Counted from the first letter of the stretch, positions 45,325 to 54,349 are shown. The stretch is 64,000 bases of DNA from MED-G105 sp965263305 (GCA_965263305.1 OZ253666.1:2356001-2420000), one strand, 5' to 3'. Notes: generated by a model from the letters alone, not told the origin. Made by a program: numbers and translations.

Positions 45325-45941
45325 GGGCCGGCCTTTTTAAAGTCGCCGTCAATCATCAAAGCGTTGGCGAGCATTTTTTGATATACCTCATTCGGCGTTT
45401 CCGTGACGCCAAATTGGGCTAGGTGGTCCGTCTGAAATTGTGCGTCGAGCACCGTAAACCCGCCTATTTTAAGCCGGGCGATCAGGTGCAGCATAGCGAT
45501 TTTACTGGCGTTATCAGCCCGGCTGAACATGCTTTCACCACAAAAGACACCGCCAAGCGCGACGCCATAAAGCCCGCCAACAAGCGCGCCATCGCGCCAG
45601 CATTCGATGGAATGGGCCCGTCCAAGGAAATGAAGCTCTGTATACGCCTCGATAATGGGGTCATTGATCCATGTGTCTTCACGGCCGGGCCCTGCTTCTG
45701 CGCAGGCGAGAATGACGTCATGGAAGGCTTTGTCTGCCGTCACCGCAAACGGGGTGCGGGAAAGAAAGCGCAGAAGTTTTTTCGGCGCGCGCGCCTCAGA
45801 CAATTGCATGGCGCCGCGATCATCCGGCAGCACCCAAACAACAGAGGCGGCATCGCGAGATCGCGCCATAGGAAAATACCCCAGGCCATAGGCGGCGAGG
45901 ATATCGGACGGGTCAATGCGATGGGCGGAATCGCGCGGCAT
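45276..45941 (-). CDS. aat: Leucyl/phenylalanyl-tRNA-protein transferase
   Basis: The N-end-rule transferase with its signature blocks: ILAAYGLGYFPMARS, DRGAMQLSEARAPKKLLRFL, DTWINDPIIEAYTELHFLGRAHSIECW, GGLYGVALGGVFCGESMFSR, and LDAQFQTDHLAQFG. It attaches Leu or Phe from charged tRNA to proteins with N-terminal Arg or Lys, marking them for ClpSAP. The ATG at 45941 (MPRDSAHRIDPSDIL) fits family length; a TTG at 46004 would add 21 residues. Its last 16 codons overlap the convergent DUF2155 gene. Confidence 0.95.
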   Translation of the reverse strand: MPRDSAHRIDPSDILAAYGLGYFPMARSRDAASVVWVLPDDRGAMQLSEARAPKKLLRFLSRTPFAVTADKAFHDVILACAEAGPGREDTWINDPIIEAYTELHFLGRAHSIECWRDGALVGGLYGVALGGVFCGESMFSRADNASKIAMLHLIARLKIGGFTVLDAQFQTDHLAQFGVTETPNEVYQKMLANALMIDGDFKKAGPQLSSTAVRQSITQTS

Positions 45942-46125
45942 GTCGATACTTTGCCCTGAGTCCGTGTCGGAAGGGAGGGGGTTGGTTGAAAACAGTGTTA
46001 TCAAAGAGCGATTTTGCGGAAACTCTTATATGGGGTTAAGCAATTGAAGTTACACTGATGCTTGGTAAACCGGCCCTCCCTACCCATAGACGGCTTTTAA
46101 GGACAAAGGAGCGGCGCTCTTTCCT

Positions 46126-47943
46126 GTGATTTTCGGACCTGACCCATCTGCTAGCGCGATGGCCCCTGTCATCGCCGGGCTTGTGCTGATCCTGCTCTTT
46201 GTCGCGTTTGCGCGGGAATGGCGTTCGCCGGAGGTGTCGGCCGCGGCGGCGGCGGGCGTCTGTTTGTTTTTGGGGCTCGCGCAGCCGGATGATTTGCTAG
46301 AGGCGGTGTCGAACCCGGCGATTGTGACGATCGCGGGCATGTTCATTATGTCGGCGGCGGTGGTGCGTACCGGCGCCCTTGATCGATTTGTCAAAGCCTT
46401 TGTGTGGCGCGCCGCGAAGCGGCCCCGTGCCGGTGTTGCGGGGTTTTTGACCCTGACCTCCGCCCTTTCAGCGTTTATGAATTCAACGCCGCTCGTTATG
46501 CTGATGATCCCGGCGGCGACGGCCTTCTCTGAACGGATCAAAGAAGCTTCTTCCCGGCTTCTTATTCCCCTATCCTATGCGGCGATATTGGGCGGCGCTT
46601 GTACGTTAATTGGCACCTCCGCGAACCTATTGGTCGACGGCGTTGCGCAGGACAAGGGCCTTGAACCCTTTAGCCTGTTTGAGATTGCGCCCGTTGGCTT
46701 GGCGATGGCCGTGGCCGGTCTGGTGTTTCTCTCTGTTGCGCGTCAGATGCTGCCGGTACGGACGGCGGTGGGCGACCTATTATCAGGGGGTGATGCTGTA
46801 CGGTTTCTGGTGGAAATCGCCATTGAAGACGATAACCCTCATATCGGCAAATGCCCTGTGGATGTCGGCGTGTTCAGCCGCAATGATCGTCGCGTTGTCG
46901 ATGTTGTTCGGGGTGATGCGTCCCTGCGGCGCGAAATCCGGTCTTGTGAGCTTAAGGCCGGTGACATTGTGGTGTTGCGATCGCCGGTCGCCGAAATTCT
47001 CACCATGAAGGAAAGCGGCGTTGTGAAGGGTCTCGACGATGAAGAGGAGGCCGTCTCAGGCGTTCAAGCCCTCTCGACACGGAAGACTGCAATCGTCGAA
47101 ATTTTGCTTGCTCCGGGGTCATCGTTTATTGGGCGAACCTTGCGCCATTTGCGCTTGCGGCGTCGCTATGGCGTCTATCCCATGGCGCTTCACCGTCGCA
47201 GCGAAAATTTTGACGGCAAGCGATTTGAGGGTACGCGCCTGCAAGTGGGCGACACGGTGCTGATTGAGGGCGCGCCGGAGGATTTAAAGCGTCTTATCGA
47301 CGACAATGATCTTGTGAATGTCGCCGAGCCAAGCGAACGCCCTATAAGACGCTGGCTTGCGCCTATCGCCATGGCGAGTTTCATTGGCGTGGTCGCGTTG
47401 GCGGCCCTTGGGGCGATGCCCATCGCGGCCCTGGCGGCCATTGGCGCGGCGTTCGTCTTGGCCACGAGGTGTGTGGAGCCTGATGAGGCGTTCGAGGCTG
47501 TCGACTGGCGGCTCTTATGTCTGATCGCTGCGATGATCACGGTCGGACGGGCGGTGGAAAACAGCGGATTGCTCGCCATGATGATCGAGGCGGTGACCCC
47601 TCTTTTGTCAGCGGCGCCGCCAATTCTAGCGTTGCTGCTTGTCTATGCCATGGCCTCTATCCTAACGGAATTGATCACCAATAGCGCGGTCGCCGTCTTG
47701 CTGACGCCGGCGGTTATCGCCGTCGCCCAAAGCCTTGGCCTTGAACCGCGTCCCTTCGCGGTGGCGGTCATGATGGCGGCGAGCGCAAGTTTCATGACCC
47801 CGGTGGGCTATCAAACGAATACGCTGGTCTACAGCGTTGGTGGATATCGCTTTTCCGATTATTTGCGCCTTGGCGCGCCCATGAACCTTATTACCGGGCT
47901 GGTCGCAATCACCATCATTCCCCTCATTTGGCCGTTGTCCTGA
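46126..47943 (+). CDS. SLC13-type permease with TrkA-C domains
   Basis: A 605-residue transporter of the DASS/SLC13 group. N-terminal transmembrane half includes NPAIVTIAGMFIMSAAVVRTGALDRF, NSTPLVMLMIPAA, and LGGACTLIGTSANLLVDGVA, the SNT-type motif of these carriers. Two cytosolic TrkA-C regulatory domains occupy ~residues 215-400 (FSRNDRRVVDVVRGD...LKAGDIVVLRSP; LRHLRLRRRYGVYPMALHRRSE...LQVGDTVLIEGAPEDL). The second half has TNSAVAVLLTPAVIAVA and MTPVGYQTNTLVY. The likely substrates are sulfate or dicarboxylates with sodium; unresolved. The start is GTG 46126 after AAAGGAG; an ATG at 46159 is an alternative. Confidence 0.9.
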   Translation: MIFGPDPSASAMAPVIAGLVLILLFVAFAREWRSPEVSAAAAAGVCLFLGLAQPDDLLEAVSNPAIVTIAGMFIMSAAVVRTGALDRFVKAFVWRAAKRPRAGVAGFLTLTSALSAFMNSTPLVMLMIPAATAFSERIKEASSRLLIPLSYAAILGGACTLIGTSANLLVDGVAQDKGLEPFSLFEIAPVGLAMAVAGLVFLSVARQMLPVRTAVGDLLSGGDAVRFLVEIAIEDDNPHIGKCPVDVGVFSRNDRRVVDVVRGDASLRREIRSCELKAGDIVVLRSPVAEILTMKESGVVKGLDDEEEAVSGVQALSTRKTAIVEILLAPGSSFIGRTLRHLRLRRRYGVYPMALHRRSENFDGKRFEGTRLQVGDTVLIEGAPEDLKRLIDDNDLVNVAEPSERPIRRWLAPIAMASFIGVVALAALGAMPIAALAAIGAAFVLATRCVEPDEAFEAVDWRLLCLIAAMITVGRAVENSGLLAMMIEAVTPLLSAAPPILALLLVYAMASILTELITNSAVAVLLTPAVIAVAQSLGLEPRPFAVAVMMAASASFMTPVGYQTNTLVYSVGGYRFSDYLRLGAPMNLITGLVAITIIPLIWPLS

Positions 47944-48066
47944 GGGTAGATGAAGAAAAGATCATAATAGAAGTTTTGCGTTGTTTGGGACTTGGGGTAG
48001 CGTGCGCGACGATGAGCGCCCAGTTGGGCGTCACGCAATTTCAAACCACGCAATCGGAGTTCTTTC

Positions 48067-49068
48067 ATGACAATGCGTTTTATGATGTCCGCGGGTATCG
48101 CGGCGGTGTTGGGGATAACCGCCGGTTTAAGCGCCTGCGCAAAAAAAGAGGCAAGCGCAGAGGCGCCGGACGCCGTCGTCGAAGAGGCTGTAGAAGCAGT
48201 CGAAGAAGTGATCGAGGATGCGACCGCGGAAACAACGGCGGCTGCGATCGATCCTTCAAAAATTGCGTCAGACAATCTCGCGGCGTCGAAGAAGTTTCTT
48301 GCCGATAACGCAAAGCGCGATGGCATCCAGGTCACCGCCTCCGGCCTGCAATATGAAGTGATCTCGAAAGGGTCGGGTGATGGTGCTGTTAAGCCTGCCG
48401 CGACCGATATCGTCAATGTTCATTATGTTGGCACCCTGATCAATGGCGAAGAATTTGATTCCTCGCGCGCGCGTGGAGCGCCAGCGACCTTCCCGTTAAA
48501 CCGGGTTATTCCAGGGTGGACGGAAGGCCTTCAGTTGATGAACGAGGGCGATCGGTTTCGGTTTTATCTGCCGCCTGAAATCGGATATGGTGAAGCTGGC
48601 GCGGGCGCATCCATTGGACCGAATTCCGCTCTTATTTTTGACGTTGAACTTTTAAGCGTTGTTAATCCAGCGCGAAACCTTGAGAAGACCAAGGCCTTCT
48701 TTGAAGAAAACGCGACCAAAGACGGTGTCAAAACAACCGAAAGCGGTTTGCAGTACATCGTCGAAAATGAAGGCGCGGCCGACGGAAAAACGCCATCAGA
48801 TGCAAGTGTGATTAAAGTTCACGTTGAAACCTCTTCCCTCGACGGAAAGAAACTCAACAGCACGCGGGATCGCGGCTCGCCAATTCAGTTTCCATTGTCG
48901 AGAGCACCCATCGCTGGCTGGACCGAGGGCTTAAAACTGATGAGCGAAGGCGATAAGTTCAAGTTCTTCATGCCGCCCGAGCTTGCCTTTGGTCCCGGCG
49001 GAAGCGGTCCGATTGGCCCGAATGAAGGCGTCATTTTTGACATGGAATTAGTCGAAGTTTCTGAATAA
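48067..49068 (+). CDS. Lipoprotein with two FKBP-type peptidyl-prolyl isomerase domains
   Basis: A 333-residue lipoprotein: leader MRFMMSAGIAAVLGITAG and lipobox LSAC, then an acidic/Ala-rich linker (VEEAVEAVEEVIEDA). FKBP domain 1 lies at ~95-195 (QVTASGLQYEVISKGSG, VNVHYVGTLINGEEFDSS, FPLNRVIPGWTEGLQLMNEG, YLPPEIGYGEAGA). FKBP domain 2 lies at ~215-333 (KTTESGLQYIVENEG, IKVHVETSSLDGKKLNST, FPLSRAPIAGWTEGLKLMSEGDKFKFFMPPELAFG). Domain 1 keeps YVG; domain 2 has VET in its place, so it may be less active. It acts on periplasmic proteins. A strong terminator follows. Confidence 0.92.
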   Translation: MTMRFMMSAGIAAVLGITAGLSACAKKEASAEAPDAVVEEAVEAVEEVIEDATAETTAAAIDPSKIASDNLAASKKFLADNAKRDGIQVTASGLQYEVISKGSGDGAVKPAATDIVNVHYVGTLINGEEFDSSRARGAPATFPLNRVIPGWTEGLQLMNEGDRFRFYLPPEIGYGEAGAGASIGPNSALIFDVELLSVVNPARNLEKTKAFFEENATKDGVKTTESGLQYIVENEGAADGKTPSDASVIKVHVETSSLDGKKLNSTRDRGSPIQFPLSRAPIAGWTEGLKLMSEGDKFKFFMPPELAFGPGGSGPIGPNEGVIFDMELVEVSE

Positions 49069-49091
49069 GAGCAATAATACATATTCGATAG

Positions 49092-49128
49092 AAAAAGGGG
49101 TCAACGCGATGCGCGTTGCCCCCTTTTT
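49092..49128 (+). terminator. Rho-independent terminator after FKBP gene
   Basis: Strong hairpin: AAAAAGGGGTCAACGCG at 49092-49108 pairs with CGCGTTGCCCCCTTTTT at 49112-49128 (one mismatch), loop ATG, ending in five T residues. It lies between convergent genes, so it may act in both directions. Confidence 0.9.
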
Positions 49129-49168
49129 ATTTCAGATGTCGTATTGTGGAAACGATGTGCTGAAAAAA

Positions 49169-49807
49169 TTATTTCCGATCACGGATTTTGACAGAGGCGC
49201 CAGAGGACGTGTCTTTGTAGACTTTTGTCGGCGACCCATAGACGCGAATTGAGGCGCCGGAGGAGGCGTCTGCGTTGATGCGTTCACCGGCGTAGACATC
49301 GATTGATGATCCTGAAGAAGCATCTGCGATGACGCTGCGACATTCAAGGCGATCGGCCTCGATGTTCGATCCAGAGGATGAGTCGACGTTCAACGTGCCG
49401 CATGATCCGGTGACATCAATTGACGAGCCCGATGATGAGTCGATGTTGAAATCATCGGATTCAACGCCGCTGGCGTCTATTGATGCGCCAGATGAAGAAT
49501 CTAGGCCCGATAATGTCGGCATTGATACATTCACCGTTACGCGCCCTGAGCGCCACCGTTTCCTTTTGTTTTTACGTCGTACAAAGAGTTCATTATCGCG
49601 AACCGCTAGATCCAGCTCGGCCAGATCGTCTTCATCCCCTTCGGCGATGATGGCGAATTCGTCACCCACATCGATAGTGACGCTAATCCCAGTCGACGCA
49701 GAAACGTATTCAAACCCGTCTAGATCAAATGACCGGGATTGCGCGTGCGCTTGTCCGGCGACGAAAATCATCGCGGCGCTTGTTAGCAATGGAACGATAG
49801 GTTTCAT
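49169..49807 (-). CDS. GIN-domain (DUF2807-like) secreted adhesin-like protein
   Basis: A 212-residue protein starting MKPIVPLLTSAAMIFVAGQAHAQ, a clear signal peptide. The body is a beta-solenoid-like DUF2807 'head GIN' domain made of near-repeats: DSSSGASIDASG, DSSSGSSIDVTG, DSSSGSNIEADR, DASSGSSIDVYA, DASSGASIRVYG, DTSSGASVKIRD. These are six strands of a right-handed helix rich in Ser and Asp. Probably periplasmic or surface-bound; ligand unknown. The ATG at 49807 is chosen over one 12 codons earlier because it starts the signal peptide and follows AAGGGG. Confidence 0.87.
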   Translation of the reverse strand: MKPIVPLLTSAAMIFVAGQAHAQSRSFDLDGFEYVSASTGISVTIDVGDEFAIIAEGDEDDLAELDLAVRDNELFVRRKNKRKRWRSGRVTVNVSMPTLSGLDSSSGASIDASGVESDDFNIDSSSGSSIDVTGSCGTLNVDSSSGSNIEADRLECRSVIADASSGSSIDVYAGERINADASSGASIRVYGSPTKVYKDTSSGASVKIRDRK

Positions 49808-49948
49808 GGCGTCCGCCCCTTTGTTGTCTCCATAGAGCGGCAACTATGTGATGGGGTCAAAGAATTGGCTAGATCGTCTGCGATGAAACGAGATAGATTT
49901 GAGGTGGTTCTCTAAAGAGCGGCGCGGAAAGCGCGCGCAAGTCACCGG

Positions 49949-51295
49949 TTACTGCGATTTCAGCGCCTGATAGAGTTTTTCAAAGAGCGGCGCGTTGGCC
50001 TCAATGGGCGCGCCGTCCGTGGTGCGGCCGAAGCGAACAATGACAGCATTGGCGTCGGGAATAATAAGCACATACTGCCCCTCATGGCCCGCCATATAAT
50101 AGATGTCTTCCGGCAGGCCTTTAATATACCGCTTCCGGTCTTCTCCGTCGAAGTTTAACCAGAATTGCGCGCCATACTGACCATCGCTGGCGCTGGCTGG
50201 CGCGCGGACGAAATCGCGCCAACCGGCGGGTAGTAACCGTTTCCCCTTCCAAACGCCATCCTGGAGGTAAAGTTGCCCCAACTTCGCCCAATCCCGCGCG
50301 GTAGCGTACATAAAGGAAGAGCCGACAAAGTCGCCGGCGGCGTCCGGCTCCAACACTGCGCTCGCCATGCCGAGATGCGTAAAAAGCGCATCATGGGCAA
50401 ACCGGTGATAGGAGGCTCCCGACGCGTCTAACGAACGATGGAGGGCATGCTGAAGAATATTTGAGGTGCCGCTTGAGTAAGACCAATGGCTGCCAGGTTC
50501 ATGGGCGAGTTTGGGTTGTACCGCTGCCGCCGCTGTACTGCGCGCCTGCCACAGCATTGTATTCACATCGGATACTGGGTCGGCGTAATCTTCCGCAAAA
50601 TCGAGGCCGCTTTGCATTTGCAATAAATGGGTCCAACTCACATCCTGACGCGGATCTCCATCACGCGACCAAGCGTCGAGCGGCGGTCTTGCGTCAAGAT
50701 CGAGAACGTCATGCTCAACAGCCGCGCCAATCATTGTGGCGGTGACGCTTTTCGCCATGGACCAGCTTAAGAACGGGCTATTCCGGTCAAAACCCTCAGC
50801 ATACGCTTCTGAGACGAGGGCGCCGTCAACGAAGACGGCAACACCGCGATGACCGACATTATTGTTCTCGAAAGCGACTTGTAGGATGCCGTCAATCGCC
50901 GTCCGCGTGGGGGAGGGGCCCGCCGTCGGCCACGGCTGATCCTCAATCGGGGCAAGGGCTGGCAACATTTCCGGCGCCCCGCCGCGAACGATCGTGCAGC
51001 CATATCCTTCGCGGAACACCGCGCGGGTTTTTCCAAGCCCAAATAATGACGACACAACACTCTTGCGTTCTTCATCAACCGTCGCGCTGATCCGCTTCAG
51101 GATGTCATTCAAGCCGGTAAATTCGGCCTCTAAAACGTCTTCTTCGCTGCGACCCCCGAGGAAGACTTCGGAGCATACCGTTTTGGATTTATAAGCCGCG
51201 CCTGTTGCGGCGAGCCGATTGACCTGCTGGCCCCCAAAGACAACGACGCCAAGCAGGGTGAGGGCGCCAATCGCGACGCCATAGCGCTTCATCAT
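49949..51295 (-). CDS. Class C beta-lactamase-like serine hydrolase
   Basis: About 448 residues from the ATG at 51295, five bases after the stop of the small upstream membrane protein. A hydrophobic leader (VAIGALTLLGVVVFGG) is followed by a serine beta-lactamase fold: nucleophile motif SMAK (SWSMAKSVTATMIG), the YSSGTSNIL motif in place of YxN, and late AGHEGQYVLIIPD equivalent to the KTG strand. The family includes esterases, D-aminopeptidases and EstB-like enzymes, so antibiotic resistance should not be assumed. It is probably periplasmic or membrane-anchored. Confidence 0.85.
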   Translation of the reverse strand: MMKRYGVAIGALTLLGVVVFGGQQVNRLAATGAAYKSKTVCSEVFLGGRSEEDVLEAEFTGLNDILKRISATVDEERKSVVSSLFGLGKTRAVFREGYGCTIVRGGAPEMLPALAPIEDQPWPTAGPSPTRTAIDGILQVAFENNNVGHRGVAVFVDGALVSEAYAEGFDRNSPFLSWSMAKSVTATMIGAAVEHDVLDLDARPPLDAWSRDGDPRQDVSWTHLLQMQSGLDFAEDYADPVSDVNTMLWQARSTAAAAVQPKLAHEPGSHWSYSSGTSNILQHALHRSLDASGASYHRFAHDALFTHLGMASAVLEPDAAGDFVGSSFMYATARDWAKLGQLYLQDGVWKGKRLLPAGWRDFVRAPASASDGQYGAQFWLNFDGEDRKRYIKGLPEDIYYMAGHEGQYVLIIPDANAVIVRFGRTTDGAPIEANAPLFEKLYQALKSQ

Positions 51296-51300
51296 CGCCA

Positions 51301-51561
51301 CTATTCGATAGGACGGAAAATAAGAACCAGAATAACGCCCAAGAGGCCGAAGACGGCCCAAAGGGGCAGGCTCAAAACGGTGCCAAGAATGCCCGGCGCG
51401 TCGCCTTCACCGCCGTCCAATGAAAGCCCCACGAGCTCGAGGATCTCACCGGTGGACCGAAGAACCGGCTCGCCATTCTCGAGGGATGACATTGCATCCG
51501 CCCCTAAAAGCGCGATGGCAAGCGCGAGTACAAGCCATGCTAGAAATCGAAATAGCGCCAT
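51301..51561 (-). CDS. Small two-span membrane protein of unknown function
   Basis: An 86-residue protein from ATG 51561 (after GGGG). It has an N-terminal helix (ALFRFLAWLVLALAIALLGADAM), a polar loop carrying GEILELVGLSLDGGEG, and a C-terminal helix (LPLWAVFGLLGVILVLIFRP). No family is recognised with confidence. It is just upstream of and probably co-transcribed with the serine hydrolase, whose start lies 5 bp after this stop. An upstream ATG would add 30 residues with no leader features and is not preferred. Confidence 0.65.
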   Translation of the reverse strand: MALFRFLAWLVLALAIALLGADAMSSLENGEPVLRSTGEILELVGLSLDGGEGDAPGILGTVLSLPLWAVFGLLGVILVLIFRPIE

Positions 51562-51813
51562 ATCGCACCCCTGTTTTGCGCCCCCAACAACGATATTAGT
51601 AACCCGTTGAAGAGCGCCATGCAAAGCCCGTAGACCGCCGATCCGCGGCAATTTTACAGCTGCGGCGCTAACAAAAAGGAAAATTCGCGCCAGCGCGTCT
51701 TTTTCGCGACAGAAACGCCAGTCGTTTATACGTCTTTCAGTTGCGCTTTAAGAAGCCGGCGCTATATTCCGCGCTCTTGCGCTGGACCGCTGGCTCCGGC
51801 GCGCAACAACAAT

Positions 51814-51903
51814 GGACAGGTGGCCGAGTGGTTGAAGGCGCACGCCTGGAACGCGTGTAGGCGGGTAACCGTCTCGAGGGTTCGAATCCCTCTCTGTCCG
51901 CCA
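51814..51903 (+). tRNA. tRNA-Ser (GGA anticodon)
   Basis: A 90-nt type II tRNA. The acceptor stem GGACAG at the 5' end pairs with CTGTCC before G-CCA; anticodon stem CACGC/GCGTG encloses loop CTGGAAC with anticodon GGA at 51848-51850. The long variable arm of serine tRNAs follows, then GAGGGTTCGAATCCCTC as the T arm. The CCA is encoded. The 3' end adjoins the accessory island and is the probable attachment site of its truncated integrase. Confidence 0.96.
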
Positions 51904-52017
51904 GGATACTTTTTCATAGCTTCTCATATCAGAACAAAATACTATAAAAACAGTGCTTTGATGCTGCAGCATTGACCATGGCTGAACATGGTTTATCACT
52001 GTTACCATCATTTAGTG

Positions 52018-52515
52018 ATGGGTAAAATGATGGGCAAGAAACCACTCACAGTAACAACCGCCAAGGCGCTCAAAGAGCCCGGAATGCACCTCGATGGCAG
52101 TGTTCCTGGCCTCTATCTCCGCATTGCACCGGGCGGCTCCAAAAGCTTCATTTTGCGTACTGTGGTGAAGGGAAAACGTCGTGATATTGGCCTTGGTGGG
52201 TTTCCAACGACGTCGCTCGCGGAGGCTCGCGACGAAGCGCGTTTGTTACGCTTCCAAGCCCGCAAAGGCGGTGATCCATTAGCCGAACGTCGTAAAGCTC
52301 ACGCGCCAACGTTCAAGATTGCGGCCGCACTCGTACACCGAGAACAAATCATTCCACCTACCAAAAACGGCAAGCATCAAGATCAGTGGATTAATACGCT
52401 CAAGCAGTATGTGTTTCCGATTATGGGGGACCAAACCGTTGATGATATCTCTAGTGCTGATGTTTTGCGGGCGCTCTCTACTTGTAAAGCCCCATTATTA
52501 TGTACCATTTTCTGA
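52018..52515 (+). pseudogene. Truncated tyrosine integrase (P4-type, DUF4102 N-terminus)
   Basis: Only the first ~155 residues of an integrase remain. The N-terminal arm-binding domain is clear (TAKALKEPGMHLDGSVPGLYLRIAPGGSKSF, IGLGGFPTTSLAEARDEA, GDPLAERR), followed by the start of the core-binding domain (WINTLKQYVFPIMGDQTVDDISSADVLRALS). The reading then enters the IS3-family end at about 52483 and stops. The catalytic Arg/His/Tyr domain is absent. It begins 115 bp after the tRNA-Ser, the usual place for an island integrase, so the island entered through this tRNA and lost its integrase to IS insertion and deletion. Confidence 0.85.
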
Positions 52516-52573
52516 TAGAGTTTCGGGAACTGGCGGGTGCATGCCAAGGGCCTGATGCGGACGGATTTGATTA

Positions 52574-53293
52574 GGGGCTGTCCCAGATGTTTGAAACATC
52601 TAGGATGGCGGGATGCGGCTAAAGCATTCAAAACTAACGCATAATCAGACGAATAAGCTGCTCGAACACTTCGTTGCGGGTACGCCAGCCAGAACGGCTT
52701 GTTTGCTTGTCGGTGTGAATAAGGACACAGCAGCCACTTTCTATCATCGCTTGCGGATTGTTATTGCGGAAAAGCTGATCGAAGAAGCCTCCGAGTTGGC
52801 TGGCGAAGTAGAAGTTGATGAAAGCTATTTCGGCGGTGTTCGGAAGGGTAAGCGTGGACGCGGCGCAGCTGGAAAGATACCTGTCTTTGGACTGCTGAAA
52901 CGCGGAGGACGCGTGTTCACCGTCGCTGTCAGCGATACCAAGGCTGACACGTTAATCCCTATTATTGCTTGCAAAGTACAGCCTGACAGCATTGTTTACA
53001 CCGACAGTTATCGATCTTACGACACGCTCGACATCACTGATTTTCACCATATGCGGATCAACCATTCACAGCTTTTCGCTGATAGGCAAAACCACATAAA
53101 CGGCATCGAAAACTTCTGGAACCAGGCAAAGCGGCACCTCAGGAAATACAATGGTATCCCCAAGCAAAACTTCCATCTTTATCTCAAGGAATGTGAGTGG
53201 CGCTTCAATTATGGAGCCGCCGATCAGCTCTTGAAAACACTCCGAGAATGGCTCAAACCATACTCAAGAAACTAAATCTTCTGGGACAGCCCC
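52574..53293 (+). mobile_element. Complete IS1595-family insertion sequence, nested in the IS3 element
   Basis: A 720-bp element with perfect 14-bp terminal inverted repeats (GGGGCTGTCCCAGA at 52574-52587; its complement at 53280-53293). The 8-bp direct repeat TTTGATTA flanks it at 52566-52573 and 53294-53301, the target duplication length expected for IS1595. It contains one transposase gene. Removing it restores the reading of the IS3 orfB C-terminus. Confidence 0.95.
52613..53275 (+). CDS. IS1595-family transposase
   Basis: A 220-residue transposase of the IS1016-like group. It lacks or has only a short N-terminal zinc ribbon; it starts with a helix-turn-helix (LLEHFVAGTPARTACLLVGVNKDTAATFYHRLR). 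The catalytic DDE-type residues are Asp in VEVDESYFGG, Asp in VYTDSYRSYD, and the late acidic residue in HINGIENFWNQAKRHLRKYNG. Full length, no disruption, so the copy may be active. Its ends are the matched inverted repeats described for the element. Confidence 0.93.
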   Translation: MRLKHSKLTHNQTNKLLEHFVAGTPARTACLLVGVNKDTAATFYHRLRIVIAEKLIEEASELAGEVEVDESYFGGVRKGKRGRGAAGKIPVFGLLKRGGRVFTVAVSDTKADTLIPIIACKVQPDSIVYTDSYRSYDTLDITDFHHMRINHSQLFADRQNHINGIENFWNQAKRHLRKYNGIPKQNFHLYLKECEWRFNYGAADQLLKTLREWLKPYSRN

Positions 53294-54061
53294 TTTGATT
53301 ATATTGTTTGAGCCATTTTCCGATGACGGTTCTGGCTTGGTCGATGGAAATAAACCACTCTGTATTGAGAACCTCCCGGCGTAAGGTCCCGTTGAAACGT
53401 TCATTGTATCCGTTCTCCCACGGTGAGCCTGGATAGATGCGGATCGGTTTAACGCCGACCTTCTTTAGCCATATTTGAAAGCTTTCCGAGACGAATTCTG
53501 GGCCATTGTCACTGCGAATAAATTCGGGCTTTCCGTGCTTGAGGAGCAACGGATAAAGGGCCTCCAACACTTCCGTCGAGCCCATTTTGTGACTGGCGAC
53601 GACGCACAGCGCTTCACGGGTATATTCATCAATCACGGTAAGCATTTTATATTTGCGTCCACTGCTTAATTTGTCGTGGACGAAATCGATGCTCCAAATA
53701 TGATTGGGATATTTTGGACGCAGTCGTATGACAGAACTGTCTTTATGATAAAGCCGCTTTCGTTTCTTGTGACGTTGCGGCAGTTGTAAGCCTTCTTCTC
53801 TCCAAAGCCTTTCAACCTTCTTATGATTGATCGTCCAGCCCTCCACCCGCAGGAGTTCGTAGATTTTGCGGTAGCCATAACGTCCATATTGTTTAGCTAA
53901 TCTAACAAGAGCCAGCCGAAGGCTGTCGTCATCATCTTTCGGCTTTGCCGTTTTGTAGCGCTGAGTTGATCGGGAAACGCCAATCGCTTTACACGTCTGC
54001 CTTTCCGAAGAGCCTATCTTCTGGCGTGCATGAATGACGGCCTGACGAAGTTGTTCCGTTG

Positions 54062-54349
54062 TCAGACCTTGGGTTTTAAAAAATCCAGGCTTTCTTTCAG
54101 AATGAGTTTATCGAGCTCAAGCTCAGCTACAATCTTCTTCAATTGGGCGTTCTGCTTCTCTAGCTCTTTCATCTCACGCAGTTGGCTCTTGCCCATGCCG
54201 CCGTACTTTTTACGCCAAGCATAATACGTTGCATCACTCACGCCTGCTGTTCTGCATGCCGTCGCAACGTCAGAACCAGAGTCTAAGCTCAACTCTATCT
54301 GGCGCAACAAATTCAAAATATCTTCTTCGCTGAAACGCTTCCTTGCCAT
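54062..54349 (-). CDS. IS3-family transposase orfA
   Basis: A 95-residue protein with an N-terminal helix-turn-helix (FSEEDILNLLRQIELSLDSGSDVATACRTAGVSDATYYAWRKKYGG) and a leucine-zipper-like C-terminus (LREMKELEKQNAQLKKIVAELELDKLILKESL), as in IS3 OrfA proteins. It normally acts alone as a regulator or fused to OrfB by frameshifting. It reads on the minus strand, opposite to the flanking genes. Confidence 0.92.
   Translation of the reverse strand: MARKRFSEEDILNLLRQIELSLDSGSDVATACRTAGVSDATYYAWRKKYGGMGKSQLREMKELEKQNAQLKKIVAELELDKLILKESLDFLKPKV
54074..54080 (-). promoter_or_regulatory. Programmed -1 frameshift heptamer (orfA/orfB)
   Basis: On the minus strand the orfA frame reads TTT TTA AAA CCC. 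The heptamer T-TTA-AAA matches the X-XXY-YYZ slippery pattern. A -1 slip enters the orfB frame (AAA ACC CAA), producing the OrfAB transposase. It lies just before the orfA stop at 54062. Confidence 0.7.

Larger units (their letters stand above)
52498..54080 (-). pseudogene. IS3-family transposase orfB, split by IS1595
   Basis: Reading leftwards from the frameshift site at ~54080, the orfB frame runs TQGLTTEQLRQAVIHARQKIGSS and on through NHIWSIDFVHDKL, IDEYTREALCV, RSDNGPEFVSE and YPGSPWENGYNERFNGTLRREVLN, giving the DDE residues. It breaks at the IS1595 insertion (KWLKQYNQ) and continues beyond it as IRPHQALGMHPPVPETLSENGT before a TAA at 52498-52500. The two halves join exactly once the insertion and one target copy are removed, so the gene was intact before the insertion. 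Confidence 0.9.

Noticed and set aside
49169..49807. CRISPR-like periodic repeat
   Set aside because: The periodicity comes from coding repeats (DSSSG) of the GIN-domain protein; there are no unique spacers between constant repeats. No CRISPR array was seen anywhere in the window.
49949..51295. Antibiotic-resistance beta-lactamase
   Set aside because: The SxxK fold is shared by many esterases and peptidases, and the YSSG motif and context give no support for resistance.
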